A stretch of DNA of 60,670 nt from Zoogloea oleivorans. GTDB taxonomy: Bacteria > Pseudomonadota > Gammaproteobacteria > Burkholderiales > Rhodocyclaceae. The DNA lies in assembly GCA_030157785.1 (NCBI GenBank), contig JAOAUC010000034.1, positions 1-60,670 of the forward strand, in the 5' to 3' direction. The first letter of the stretch is position 1; every line of letters begins with the position of its first letter. This document shows positions 24,722 through 33,090 of the stretch, in pieces. The notes beneath the pieces were generated by a model. The model did no database searches and was not told the DNA's origin. It saw only the letters and a list, made by a program, of their open reading frames with translations. Position numbers and translations under genes: made by a program.

Positions 24722-26242
24722 ATGGACATGAAAGTGGCAAAGAAGAAGCTCGGTACCAAGGAAAAGTACCGCCTGATGACCCGCGATCTGGGCTGGGAAA
24801 CCACCTACCAGACCAAGGAAGACGTCTTCCCCTACGTGGGCTACGAAGGCATCAAGATTCACGACTGGGACAAGTGGGAAGACCCCTTCCGCCTGACCAT
24901 GGATTCGTACTGGAAGTACCAGGCCGAGAAGGAGCGCAAGTTCTACGCGATCATCGACGCCCACGCCCAGAACAACGGCCACCTGAACCTCACCGACGCC
25001 CGCTACCTGTCGGCGCTGAAGATCTTCCTGCAGGCCATCAGCCCGGGCGAGTACGCCGCCCACAAGGGTTTTGCCCGCGTCGGCCGTGAATTCCCCGGTG
25101 TCGGCACGCAGGTGGCCTGCCAGATGCAGGCCATCGACGAGATCCGCCACGCCCAGACGCAGATCCACGCGATGTCGAACTACAACCGTTATTACAACGG
25201 TTTTCATGCCTTCGCCGACACCCGCGACCGCATCTGGTACACCTCGGTGGCGCGTTCGTTCTTTGACGACTCGATGTCGGCCGGCCCCTTCGAGTTCATG
25301 ATCGCCATTGGTTTCAGCTTCGAGTACGTGCTGACCAACCTGCTCTTCGTGCCCTTCATGTCGGGCGCGGCCTACAACGGCGACATGGCCACCGTGACCT
25401 TCGGCTTCTCGGCGCAGTCCGACGAGGCGCGCCACATGACCCTGGGCCTGGAATGCATCAAGTTCATGCTCGAGCAGGATCCGGACAACCTGCCCATCGT
25501 CCAGGAATGGATCGACAAGTGGTTCTGGCGCGGCTTCCGCGTGCTTGGGCTGGTCAGCACGATGATGGATTACATGCTGCCCAAGCGCGTCATGTCGTGG
25601 CGCGAAGCGTGGGAAATCTACGGTGTCGAGAACGGCGGGGCGCTGTTCAAGGATCTGGCCCGCTACGGCATCAAGCCGCCGAAGGGCTGGGACGACGCCG
25701 AAAAGGCCATCGACCACATGTCGCACCAGTTCATGCTGGGCCTCTATCAGTGGAGCTTCGGCACGGCCTTCCACAGCTGGATTCCGTCGGAAGACGACAT
25801 GGACTGGCTGTCGGCCAAGTACCCGGAAACCTTCGACAAGTACTACCGCCCGCGCTGGAAGCACATCAAGAAGCTCGCCGACGCCGGCACCCCGTTCAAG
25901 AACTACGGCCTCGCCAAGCTGTGCCAGACCTGCCAGCTGCCCTGCGTGTTCACCGAGCCGGACGACCCGACACTGACCTGCCACCGGGAGACGGTTTACA
26001 AGGACGAGACCTATCACTTCTGCTCCGACGGCTGCCAGCACATCTTCGAGCACGAGCCCGAGAAATACGTGCAGGCCTGGCTGCCCATGCCCCAGCTCTT
26101 CCAGGACCCGATCCAGGGCGACCTGGGCGAGTGGATGAAGTGGGTCAGCCTCATCGACGGCAAGGACAACGGTGACTACGCCGGCTCCGAAGACCAGAAG
26201 AACTTCGAAACCTGGCGCGGCATGGCCACCAGCAACCAGTAA
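24722..26242 (+). CDS. dmpN: Phenol hydroxylase alpha subunit (diiron)
   Basis: A 506-residue catalytic subunit (P3). The two diiron ExxH motifs are in DEIRHAQ (about residues 139-145) and DEARHMT (about 236-242), with preceding Glu ligands in the helices. A C-terminal Cys-rich YHS-like part (CQTCQLPC, then CSDGCQHIFEHEPEKY) is typical of DmpN/TouA-related phenol hydroxylases. It hydroxylates phenol and methylphenols to catechols. A REPIN (26259-26357) separates it from dmpO, which may uncouple expression of the last two genes. Confidence 0.93.
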   Translation: MDMKVAKKKLGTKEKYRLMTRDLGWETTYQTKEDVFPYVGYEGIKIHDWDKWEDPFRLTMDSYWKYQAEKERKFYAIIDAHAQNNGHLNLTDARYLSALKIFLQAISPGEYAAHKGFARVGREFPGVGTQVACQMQAIDEIRHAQTQIHAMSNYNRYYNGFHAFADTRDRIWYTSVARSFFDDSMSAGPFEFMIAIGFSFEYVLTNLLFVPFMSGAAYNGDMATVTFGFSAQSDEARHMTLGLECIKFMLEQDPDNLPIVQEWIDKWFWRGFRVLGLVSTMMDYMLPKRVMSWREAWEIYGVENGGALFKDLARYGIKPPKGWDDAEKAIDHMSHQFMLGLYQWSFGTAFHSWIPSEDDMDWLSAKYPETFDKYYRPRWKHIKKLADAGTPFKNYGLAKLCQTCQLPCVFTEPDDPTLTCHRETVYKDETYHFCSDGCQHIFEHEPEKYVQAWLPMPQLFQDPIQGDLGEWMKWVSLIDGKDNGDYAGSEDQKNFETWRGMATSNQ

Positions 26243-26258
26243 AAGCGGCAGGCGATAT

Positions 26259-26357
26259 GTAGGGGCGACATGTAGGGGCGACTTCAGTCGCCCATCCGCC
26301 CACGGATCATCGACATGCCGTTGATCGAGATCCGCGGGCGACTGAAGTCGCCCCTAC
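26259..26357. repeat. REPIN between dmpN and dmpO
   Basis: A GTAG-footed REP (26272-26293) and its inverse copy (26336-26357) flank a linker with its own weak dyad; an extra partial copy starts at 26259. The arms would fold into a long hairpin inside the operon mRNA. No T-run. Confidence 0.85.
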
Positions 26358-26391
26358 ACGCCGCAACACATAGAAAATCAGGAGACTCAAA

Positions 26392-26748
26392 ATGGCTGTA
26401 GCTGCAATCAAGGAATACGTGGGCGTGCCCCGCGATCTGGTGGCCAACTTCAATGGCAAGCAACTGGTGTACGCCAGCTGGGACCGCCACCTGCTGTTTG
26501 CCGCGCCCTTTCTGCTGTGCGTGCCGCCGGAGATGCCCTTTGGCGAGCTGGTCAATGGCCCGCTGAGCATGCTCGTGCAGGCCGACCCGGACGCCGCCGC
26601 CATCGACTGGAGCACGGTCGAATGGCTCAAGGCCAACCAGCCGTGGACGCCGGACTTCTCCCTGAGTCTGGCCGCCAACGGCATTGGCCACAAGGCCCAG
26701 TTGCGCTTCCGTACGGCGGGGGTTAATACCCTGTCGGCCAAGGCCTGA
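26392..26748 (+). CDS. dmpO: Phenol hydroxylase gamma subunit
   Basis: A 118-residue P4 component, starting MAVAAIKEYVGVPRDLVANF, with VYASWDRHLLFAAPF in the middle as in the DmpO/TomA4 family. It completes the hydroxylase complex. CAGGAGACTC precedes the start. Confidence 0.9.
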   Translation: MAVAAIKEYVGVPRDLVANFNGKQLVYASWDRHLLFAAPFLLCVPPEMPFGELVNGPLSMLVQADPDAAAIDWSTVEWLKANQPWTPDFSLSLAANGIGHKAQLRFRTAGVNTLSAKA

Positions 26749-26759
26749 GGAGCGCCGCG

Positions 26760-27815
26760 ATGAGTTATGCGCTGACCATCGAACCCCTCGGTCAGACCAT
26801 CGAGATCGAGGAAGGCCAGACCATCCTCGACGCGGCGCTGCGGGCCGGTATCTACCTGCCCCACGCCTGCTGCCACGGCCTGTGCGCCACCTGCAAGGTG
26901 CAGGTGACCGACGGCGAAGTCGAGCACGGCGAGGCGTCGAGCTTTGCGCTGATGGACTTCGAGCGCGACGAGCAGAAGTGTCTGGCCTGCTGCGCCACTG
27001 CCCAGAGCGATCTGGTGATCGAGGCCGAGATCGAGGAAGACCCCGACGCCGAGAACCTGCCGGTGCGCGATTTCGACGGCGTGGTAACGCGCATCGAAAC
27101 CCTTACCCCGACCATCAAGGGCGTGTGGATCAAGCTCGATACGCCGATCCGCTTCCAGGCCGGGCAGTACGTGAACCTGGTGCTGCCGGGCGACATCGGC
27201 AGCCGCGCCTTCTCGGTGGCCAGCCCGCCCTCGGCGAATGGCGAGGTGGAGCTCAACATCCGCATCGTGCCGGGCGGGCAGGGCACCGCCTACGTGCACG
27301 AGAAGATGCAGGCCGGCGAGCGGGTGCGCATCAGCGGGCCTTACGGACGCTTCTTCGTGAAGAAGTCGGCCGATGTGCCGGTGGTCTTCATGGCCGGGGG
27401 CTCCGGCCTGTCGAGCCCGCGCTCGATGATTCTCGACCTGCTCGAAGCCGGTTTCGACAAGCCGATCACCCTGGTTTACGGCCAGCGTTCGCGGGAAGAA
27501 CTCTATTACCACGACGCCTTTGTGGCCCTGGCCGAAAAGCACTCCAACTTCTGCTACGTGCCGGCCTTGTCGCACGAGCCGGCAGGCTCCGGCTGGACTG
27601 GCTTTCGCGGTTTCGTGCACGAGGCGGCCAAGGATGCCTTCGACAACGACTTCCGCGGCCACAAGGCCTACCTGTGCGGCCCGCCGCTGATGATTGACGC
27701 CTGCATCACCACGCTGATGAAAGGCCGCCTGTTCGAGCGTGACATCTACACCGAGAAATTCATCTCGGCCGCGGATGCGCAGCAAGTGCGCAGCCCGCTG
27801 TTCAAAGCCATCTGA
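26760..27815 (+). CDS. dmpP: Phenol hydroxylase reductase
   Basis: A 351-residue P5 component. An N-terminal [2Fe-2S] domain (CCHGLCATC about residues 37-45, distal Cys in CLACCA), an FAD domain (RAFSVASPP) and an NAD domain (GGSGLSSPRSMI). It transfers electrons from NADH to the diiron hydroxylase. It is the last gene of the upper operon. Confidence 0.93.
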   Translation: MSYALTIEPLGQTIEIEEGQTILDAALRAGIYLPHACCHGLCATCKVQVTDGEVEHGEASSFALMDFERDEQKCLACCATAQSDLVIEAEIEEDPDAENLPVRDFDGVVTRIETLTPTIKGVWIKLDTPIRFQAGQYVNLVLPGDIGSRAFSVASPPSANGEVELNIRIVPGGQGTAYVHEKMQAGERVRISGPYGRFFVKKSADVPVVFMAGGSGLSSPRSMILDLLEAGFDKPITLVYGQRSREELYYHDAFVALAEKHSNFCYVPALSHEPAGSGWTGFRGFVHEAAKDAFDNDFRGHKAYLCGPPLMIDACITTLMKGRLFERDIYTEKFISAADAQQVRSPLFKAI

Positions 27816-27821
27816 GGGTTG

Positions 27822-27851
27822 GCCGTGATCGCCCATGGAGCTGATCACGGC
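27822..27851 (+). terminator. Hairpin after dmpP
   Basis: GCCGTGATC and GATCACGGC form a 9-bp perfect stem with a 12-base loop, seven bases after the dmpP stop. No T-run follows, so termination would need Rho; it may only protect the 3' end. Confidence 0.45.
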
Positions 27852-27865
27852 TACAGGCCTACCGT

Positions 27866-27912
27866 TTATTGCTTTAAGGCGATAATTGTCTATTATTGCT
27901 GTAAGGCAATAA
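27866..27912 (+). promoter_or_regulatory. hipBA promoter with two palindromic operators
   Basis: Two similar 20-bp dyads of the form TTATTGC-N6-GCnATAA lie at 27866-27885 and 27893-27912. They overlap a promoter with TTGCTT (27869-27874), a 16-bp spacer and TATTAT (27891-27896). This fits autorepression by HipB. Confidence 0.65.
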
Positions 27913-27925
27913 TCAGGAGGCCGTC

Positions 27926-28201
27926 ATGGCCGATCATCCTCTGCGGACGTCCGCCCAGCTCGCCGTCCATCTGAAGTCCTTGCGAGAGCAGCAAGGACTG
28001 ACTCAGGCCGCACTGGGACAGCGCATCGGTGTGGGGCAGGCTCGCATTGCCGCTATCGAGCGCAATCCGGGGGCAGTTCAGCTCGATCAGCTAATGTGCA
28101 TTCTGCACGTCCTGCAAGTCCATCTTGTTCTACAGCCTATGGCAGGACCGGCTGGTGCTGATACGCCGCATGGCGTGTCGGAACGTCCGGTGGAGTGGTG
28201 A
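27926..28201 (+). CDS. hipB: HipB antitoxin, XRE-type HTH
   Basis: A 91-residue antitoxin-repressor with a Cro/C1 HTH (LREQQGLTQAALGQRIGVGQ, about residues 20-39). AGGAGG precedes the start. Its stop overlaps the hipA start. Two operators upstream suggest autoregulation. Confidence 0.85.
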   Translation: MADHPLRTSAQLAVHLKSLREQQGLTQAALGQRIGVGQARIAAIERNPGAVQLDQLMCILHVLQVHLVLQPMAGPAGADTPHGVSERPVEW

Positions 28202-29517
28202 GCGTGCAGGGGCTGCACGTCTGGATGAACGGGGAGCATGTGGGACGCTGGCACTGGGGGCGCCGGGTGCAGCACAGTTTCACCTACTCCCGGGCCTGGT
28301 TGGCATCGCCGGCCGTGCGTCCGCTGTCGCTGTCGCTGCCCATCCCCATTGGAGAGCCGGTCATAAGTGGTTCGGAAGTTCGTTACTATTTCGACAACTT
28401 GCTCCCGGACAATCCGCAGATCCGTGAGCGGGTGCGTCAGCGTTTTGGCTTGCGGGGCACCGATGCGGAAACCTTGCTGCAGGCCATCGGACGGGACTGC
28501 GTCGGTGCCGTTCAGCTTCTACCCGAAGGAATGGAGCCTTCGGGTTTCGACCGTACGGAAGGGCTGCCGCTGAGCGATGAGGAGATAGCGAGCTTGCTGC
28601 GCAACCTGACCCGGCCAGTACTTGGGCAGAGAGATGAGGCCCTTGATGATTTCCGCATCTCCATCGCAGGGGCCCAGGAGAAGACCGCCCTGCTGCGCGT
28701 CGATGGTCAGTGGATGCGGCCTCTCGGGGCTACGCCTACCACCCATATTTTCAAGTTGCCCCTGGGGCTGGTGGCCAACCTGCGCTTCGACCTGTCGAAC
28801 TCGGTAGAGAACGAGTGGTTGTGCAGCCGCCTGCTGGCTGCCCTCGGCTTGCCGGTGGCACAGACCGACATGGCACGCTTCGGGGATCAGCGGGTCCTGG
28901 TGGTCGAACGTTTCGACCGACGCCGGGTTTCCGAAGGCCGCTGGATCGCACGCCTCCCCCAGGAGGACTTCTGTCAGGCGATGGGGATGCCTGCCGAGCG
29001 AAAGTATGAGCGTGACGGTGGACCGGGCATGAACGACATTCTGCGCATCCTTGCGGCTGGCAGCCACCCGATGGAGGACGGGCTTGTATTCGCGTTGTCC
29101 CAGTTTGCCTTCTGGCTGCTCGCCGCTATCGATGGGCATGCCAAGAATTTCTCGATCTTCCTTGAACCCGGCGGGCGATACCGGATGACCCCCTTATATG
29201 ACGTGCTGTCAGCTTGGCCGGTTATTGGCGCTGGCGCCGGTGAACTGCCTTATCAGAAAGCCCGGCTGGCCATGGCCGTGCGAGCGGGCAATGCCCATTT
29301 CCGGCTGGCCGATATTCTGCCGCGCCATTGGGAGCGCCTGTTGCGGAGCGTTGCCGGCGAGGAAGGGCTCCGGGCCTTGCATGAATTTGTGGCCCGCGTG
29401 GAGCCGTCCCTTGAGGCCGTCGAGGCCGAACTGCCAGCTGATTTTCCGGCGCAGGTCTGGGACAGCGTGCGACACGGTGTTCGACGGCAACTAGATAAGG
29501 TACGGGCTGTGGTTTGA
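28195..29517 (+). CDS. hipA: HipA-type serine/threonine kinase toxin
   Basis: A 440-residue HipA family kinase. N-terminal subdomain RPLSLSLPIP and YYFDNLLPDNP; activation-loop segment SIAGAQEKTALL; catalytic DGHAKNFSIF; and metal-binding YDVLSAWP. In E. coli HipA phosphorylates glutamyl-tRNA synthetase and halts growth. GTG starts at 28195 or 28198 both overlap the hipB stop. All kinase motifs are intact, so it is probably active. Confidence 0.88.
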   Translation: MVSVQGLHVWMNGEHVGRWHWGRRVQHSFTYSRAWLASPAVRPLSLSLPIPIGEPVISGSEVRYYFDNLLPDNPQIRERVRQRFGLRGTDAETLLQAIGRDCVGAVQLLPEGMEPSGFDRTEGLPLSDEEIASLLRNLTRPVLGQRDEALDDFRISIAGAQEKTALLRVDGQWMRPLGATPTTHIFKLPLGLVANLRFDLSNSVENEWLCSRLLAALGLPVAQTDMARFGDQRVLVVERFDRRRVSEGRWIARLPQEDFCQAMGMPAERKYERDGGPGMNDILRILAAGSHPMEDGLVFALSQFAFWLLAAIDGHAKNFSIFLEPGGRYRMTPLYDVLSAWPVIGAGAGELPYQKARLAMAVRAGNAHFRLADILPRHWERLLRSVAGEEGLRALHEFVARVEPSLEAVEAELPADFPAQVWDSVRHGVRRQLDKVRAVV

Positions 29518-29527
29518 GGTCGCCTCG

Positions 29528-30475
29528 CTAGGCTCTGAGTGAGGAGGGGTCTAGTTCAAACTCCTGATCAATCCCGAGTTTTTTCATGATTGCTGGCAGG
29601 ACTTGGTGAATTACCCGCATGCCAACAAGAAGCTCATTCATATAGATGTCCGGGTGAATCCTTGATGCATTGAATCCGAGGCTTTCTGCTTCTGCGCTAT
29701 GACTCAGCTCATAGTGTGTTTGGTTTACCAGGTCAATGAGCTCTGCTTTCAATGGGACGCCGCATCGGAAGGCTTGCTCTTTAACGACATTAAGCCACTC
29801 TTCAAATTCTCTGTTGGTCCGATGCGTGAAACTCCTTGTTTTTCTTGCAAAATTCTCCTCAACATCAACCTTGGTGGCCGCTAAGGAAATGAGGCAGGGC
29901 TCTATATTGCAGGCAGCGGTATCAAAAAGATCGAGCTTTTCGTCGTAGATCAAATCGGCGATATAAGCCGCGTAAAACCCATACACGTCATTCAGCGCGT
30001 CGTAGATCTTACCTATCAGGGACGAGTATGGATTGCTCTCGAGCAGGTGCGAGAGTTCATCCATGTCGGCTGTCTCGTAGTCCAGATCCAGCTCTTCCGG
30101 AAAGCCGTCGGGACGCTCAACGCCCATCTCGTCCAGAACGCGGCAAGTGCTTGCGCACAGTGATCCATCTGGATCGCTAAGAGGTTCGGTGTTGTAGCCG
30201 GTTTCAGCACATTCGTATGCAATACCTGCCATGTAGTTGATCAGTTTTTCCCATTTCTCTGCATGCGCAAGTGATCCTGCCCACTGAATGAAATCGGGAT
30301 CCATTTCTCCTATGCCGGCAGCTGTGCGCAGCTTGACTTCCATGTCCGCTGACATGTGCTCGCCTTTCTTCCATTTGGAGATCTGGGCGGGTGACACACC
30401 GATATGTGCAGCCAGCTCCTTTTGGGAGCAAGCCATCGTCTCTAATGCAAGTTGTACAAGCGCTTCGCGACTCAT
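29528..30475 (-). CDS. XRE-family HTH protein with unknown C-terminal domain
   Basis: A 315-residue protein. Residues about 10-55 are a Cro/C1-type HTH (MACSQKELAAHIGVSPAQIS). The remaining 250 residues are acidic and helical with no family I recognise. Codon use is AT-richer than its neighbours. It converges on hipA with an 11-bp gap. It may be a phage- or toxin-related regulator; no partner gene is adjacent. Confidence 0.7.
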   Translation of the reverse strand: MSREALVQLALETMACSQKELAAHIGVSPAQISKWKKGEHMSADMEVKLRTAAGIGEMDPDFIQWAGSLAHAEKWEKLINYMAGIAYECAETGYNTEPLSDPDGSLCASTCRVLDEMGVERPDGFPEELDLDYETADMDELSHLLESNPYSSLIGKIYDALNDVYGFYAAYIADLIYDEKLDLFDTAACNIEPCLISLAATKVDVEENFARKTRSFTHRTNREFEEWLNVVKEQAFRCGVPLKAELIDLVNQTHYELSHSAEAESLGFNASRIHPDIYMNELLVGMRVIHQVLPAIMKKLGIDQEFELDPSSLRA

Positions 30476-30616
30476 TGTCAGTGCTCCATGCTGTGTTTGT
30501 TAGGTGTGGATAGGGTGGACCGTAGCAATATAACCATACGCTGTATTTACTTTATTTTTATTTAAATTAACTTAATTTTTGCCTGGCCGGATAGGTCTGG
30601 CTGTACGGAAGTGTTG

Positions 30617-30682
30617 ATACCTGATCGGTATTGAGGTTTTGTTAATTAGGTATTGGACGGTATAGGGCGCCGTTCTTAGACT
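30617..30682 (+). promoter_or_regulatory. LysR-type operator and promoter of the lower meta-cleavage operon
   Basis: ATAC-CTGATCG-GTAT (30617-30631) is a BenM/CatM-type box. GGTATT occurs at 30627 and 30649, again 22 bp apart, and the second is in GGTATTGGACGGTA, identical to 1080-1093. The -35-like TTGGAC starts 36 bp after the box, exactly as upstream of 1196. A weak -10 (TAGACT, 30677-30682) follows. Confidence 0.7.
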
Positions 30683-30747
30683 GGATTCCATACCGGGATT
30701 GCCATGCGCTCCCGGCTGGACCAACCAAACAACCCACCGAGGTAAGC

Positions 30748-32208
30748 ATGCGTCTCATCGAGAATTTCATCGGCGGCGAATACACCGCCGGCCTCAGCGG
30801 CAAGACCTTCGAAAAGCGTTCTCCCCTCGACAACTCGGTGATTGCCCGGGTTGCCGAAGCCGGCAAGACTGAAGTGGATGCGGCCGTGCGCGCTGCCCGC
30901 AGCGCCCTGAATGGCGAGTGGGGCGGCCTCACCACTGACCAGCGCGTCGAGCTGCTGTACGGCGTGGCCAACGAGATCACCCGCCGCTTCGAGGATTTCG
31001 TCGCTGCCGAAATGGCCGACACCGGCCAGCCGTCGCACGTCATGCGGCATGTTTTCATTCCGCGCGGCGCCGCCAACTTCAAGGTCTTCGCCGACGTGGT
31101 CAAGAACGTCCCCAGCGAGTCCTTCCAGATGGCCACGCCGGACGGCCGTGGCGCGCTGAACTACTCGGTGCGCAACCCCAAGGGCGTGATTGGCGTGGTT
31201 TGCCCGTGGAACGCACCCTTCATGCTGATGACCTGGAAGGTCGGCCCGGCGCTGGCCTGCGGCAACACCGTAGTGGTCAAGCCGTCTGAGGAGTCGCCCC
31301 ACACCGCCGCGCTGCTTGGCGAAGTGATGAACGCGGTTGGCATCCCCAAGGGTGTCTACAACGTGGTGCATGGTTTTGGCCCCGATTCCGCCGGCGAATT
31401 CCTCACCCGGCACCCGCTGGTCGACGCGATCACCTTCACCGGCGAGACGCGTACCGGCGCCGCCATCATGAAGGCCGCCTCCGAAGGCATGCGTGACGTG
31501 TCCTTCGAGCTGGGCGGCAAGAACGCCGGCATCGTCTTTGCCGACGCCGATTTCGACGCGGCGGTGGAAGGCATCTCCTGGTCCGCCTTCCTGAACAGCG
31601 GGCAGGTCTGCCTGGGCACCGAGCGGGTGTATGTCGAGCGGCCGATCTTCGACAGGTTCGTCGCCGCCCTCAAGGTGAAGGCCGAGGCCGTCAGGTTCGG
31701 CCGCCCCACCGACCCGAATGCCAACTACGGCCCGCTGATCAGCCAGGAACACCGCCAGAAGGTGCTTTCGTACTACCGCAAGGCGGTGGAAGAGGGCGCC
31801 ACCGTGGTGACCGGCGGCGGCGTGCCCGACATGCCCGCCGACCTGGCCGAAGATGCCTGGGTGCAGCCGACCATCTGGACCGGTCTGCCCGAAACGGCGG
31901 CCGTGGTGCAGGAGGAAATCTTCGGGCCGTGCTGCCACATCCGTCCCTTCGACACCGAGGACGAAGTGGTCAATCTGGCCAATGACACCGAGTACGGCCT
32001 GTCCACGACGATCTGGACCAACGATCTGTCCCGCGCCCACCGCGTGGCTGCGCGGGTCGATGTGGGCATCACCTGGGTGAACAGCTGGTTCTTGCGCGAT
32101 TTGCGCACGCCCTTCGGTGGCTCCAAGCAATCCGGCATCGGCCGCGAGGGCGGCGTGCATTCGCTGGAGTTCTACACCGAGACCCGCAACATCTGCATCA
32201 AGTTCTGA
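30748..32208 (+). CDS. dmpC: 2-hydroxymuconic semialdehyde dehydrogenase
   Basis: A 486-residue NAD-dependent aldehyde dehydrogenase. Catalytic Glu in FELGGKN (about residue 252) and Cys in NSGQVCLG (about 286). It oxidises 2-hydroxymuconic semialdehyde to 2-hydroxymuconate (4-oxalocrotonate branch). It is the first gene of the lower operon, downstream of the LysR-type site. No DmpD hydrolase gene is present in the window, so this is the only visible exit from the ring-fission product. Confidence 0.9.
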   Translation: MRLIENFIGGEYTAGLSGKTFEKRSPLDNSVIARVAEAGKTEVDAAVRAARSALNGEWGGLTTDQRVELLYGVANEITRRFEDFVAAEMADTGQPSHVMRHVFIPRGAANFKVFADVVKNVPSESFQMATPDGRGALNYSVRNPKGVIGVVCPWNAPFMLMTWKVGPALACGNTVVVKPSEESPHTAALLGEVMNAVGIPKGVYNVVHGFGPDSAGEFLTRHPLVDAITFTGETRTGAAIMKAASEGMRDVSFELGGKNAGIVFADADFDAAVEGISWSAFLNSGQVCLGTERVYVERPIFDRFVAALKVKAEAVRFGRPTDPNANYGPLISQEHRQKVLSYYRKAVEEGATVVTGGGVPDMPADLAEDAWVQPTIWTGLPETAAVVQEEIFGPCCHIRPFDTEDEVVNLANDTEYGLSTTIWTNDLSRAHRVAARVDVGITWVNSWFLRDLRTPFGGSKQSGIGREGGVHSLEFYTETRNICIKF

Positions 32209-32221
32209 CGCGCAGCCACAT

Positions 32222-32280
32222 GTAGGGGCGACTTCAGTCGCCCGCCGAGCTTGGACCCGGGCGAATGAATTCGCCCCTAC
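32222..32280. repeat. REPIN between dmpC and dmpE, with unlike arms
   Basis: The left REP (32222-32243) has the common ACT...AGT core; the inverse right REP (32259-32280) has the AAT...ATT variant also seen at 7872. Each arm keeps its own palindrome. Confidence 0.85.
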
Positions 32281-32292
32281 AGGACAAGATAA

Positions 32293-33090
32293 ATGAACGA
32301 CGAAAAAATCCAGCAATACGGCGACGAGCTTTACGAAGCCTTCGTCAGCCGCCGCGCGATTCGCCCGCTACTCGAGCGCGAACCGGACATCACCATCGAG
32401 GACGCCTACAAGATCCAGGAGCGCTTCGTCGCCCGCCGCGTCGCCGCCGGTGAAAAGATCATCGGCAAGAAGATCGGCGCGACCAGCAAGCCCGTGCAGG
32501 ACTTCCTCGGCGTCTATCAGCCGGACTTCGGCATGTTGCTGTCGGGCATGGTTTACACCGAAGGCGACACCATCGACCTGGGCAAGCTGATCCAGCCCAA
32601 GGCCGAGGCCGAACTGGCCTTCGTGCTGAAGGCCGACCTGCAGGGCCCCGGCATCACCGCCATGGACGTGATCCGCGCCACCGACTACGTGCTGCCGTGC
32701 TTCGAGATCGTCGATTCGCGCATCACCGACTGGAAGATCAAGATCCAGGACACCGTCGCCGACAACGCCTCCTGCGGTGTGTACGTGCTGGGCAAGACCA
32801 AGGGCGACCCGCGCAAGCTGGACATCACGCTGGCCGGCATGGTGCTCGAGAAGAACGGCGAGCTGTTTTCCACCGGCGTCGGTGCCGCGGTGCAGGGTTC
32901 GCCCGCCAACGCGGTGGCCTGGCTGGCCAACACCCTCGGCGAGCTGGGGATTCCCTTCAAGGCCGGCGAGGTGATCCTGTCCGGTTCGCAATCGGCGCTG
33001 GTGCCGGTCGTCGATGGCGACGAACTGGTATGCACCGTCGGCGGCCTCGGCAGCTGCCGGGTCAAGTTTTCCGGAAGGAGTGCGGCATGA
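32293..33090 (+). CDS. dmpE: 2-hydroxypent-2,4-dienoate hydratase
   Basis: A 265-residue FAH-like hydratase closely resembling DmpE (GKKIGATSKPVQDFLGVYQP; DWKIKIQDTVADNASCG). It hydrates 2-hydroxypenta-2,4-dienoate to 4-hydroxy-2-oxovalerate. Acidic metal ligands are in EAELAF. Its stop overlaps the start of dmpH (ATGA). Confidence 0.9.
   Translation: MNDEKIQQYGDELYEAFVSRRAIRPLLEREPDITIEDAYKIQERFVARRVAAGEKIIGKKIGATSKPVQDFLGVYQPDFGMLLSGMVYTEGDTIDLGKLIQPKAEAELAFVLKADLQGPGITAMDVIRATDYVLPCFEIVDSRITDWKIKIQDTVADNASCGVYVLGKTKGDPRKLDITLAGMVLEKNGELFSTGVGAAVQGSPANAVAWLANTLGELGIPFKAGEVILSGSQSALVPVVDGDELVCTVGGLGSCRVKFSGRSAA

Noticed and set aside
26259..26357. REPIN hairpins as Rho-independent terminators
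   Set aside because: No T-run follows any copy, and essential downstream genes of the same pathway (dmpOP, dmpEH, ligAB) would be cut off.
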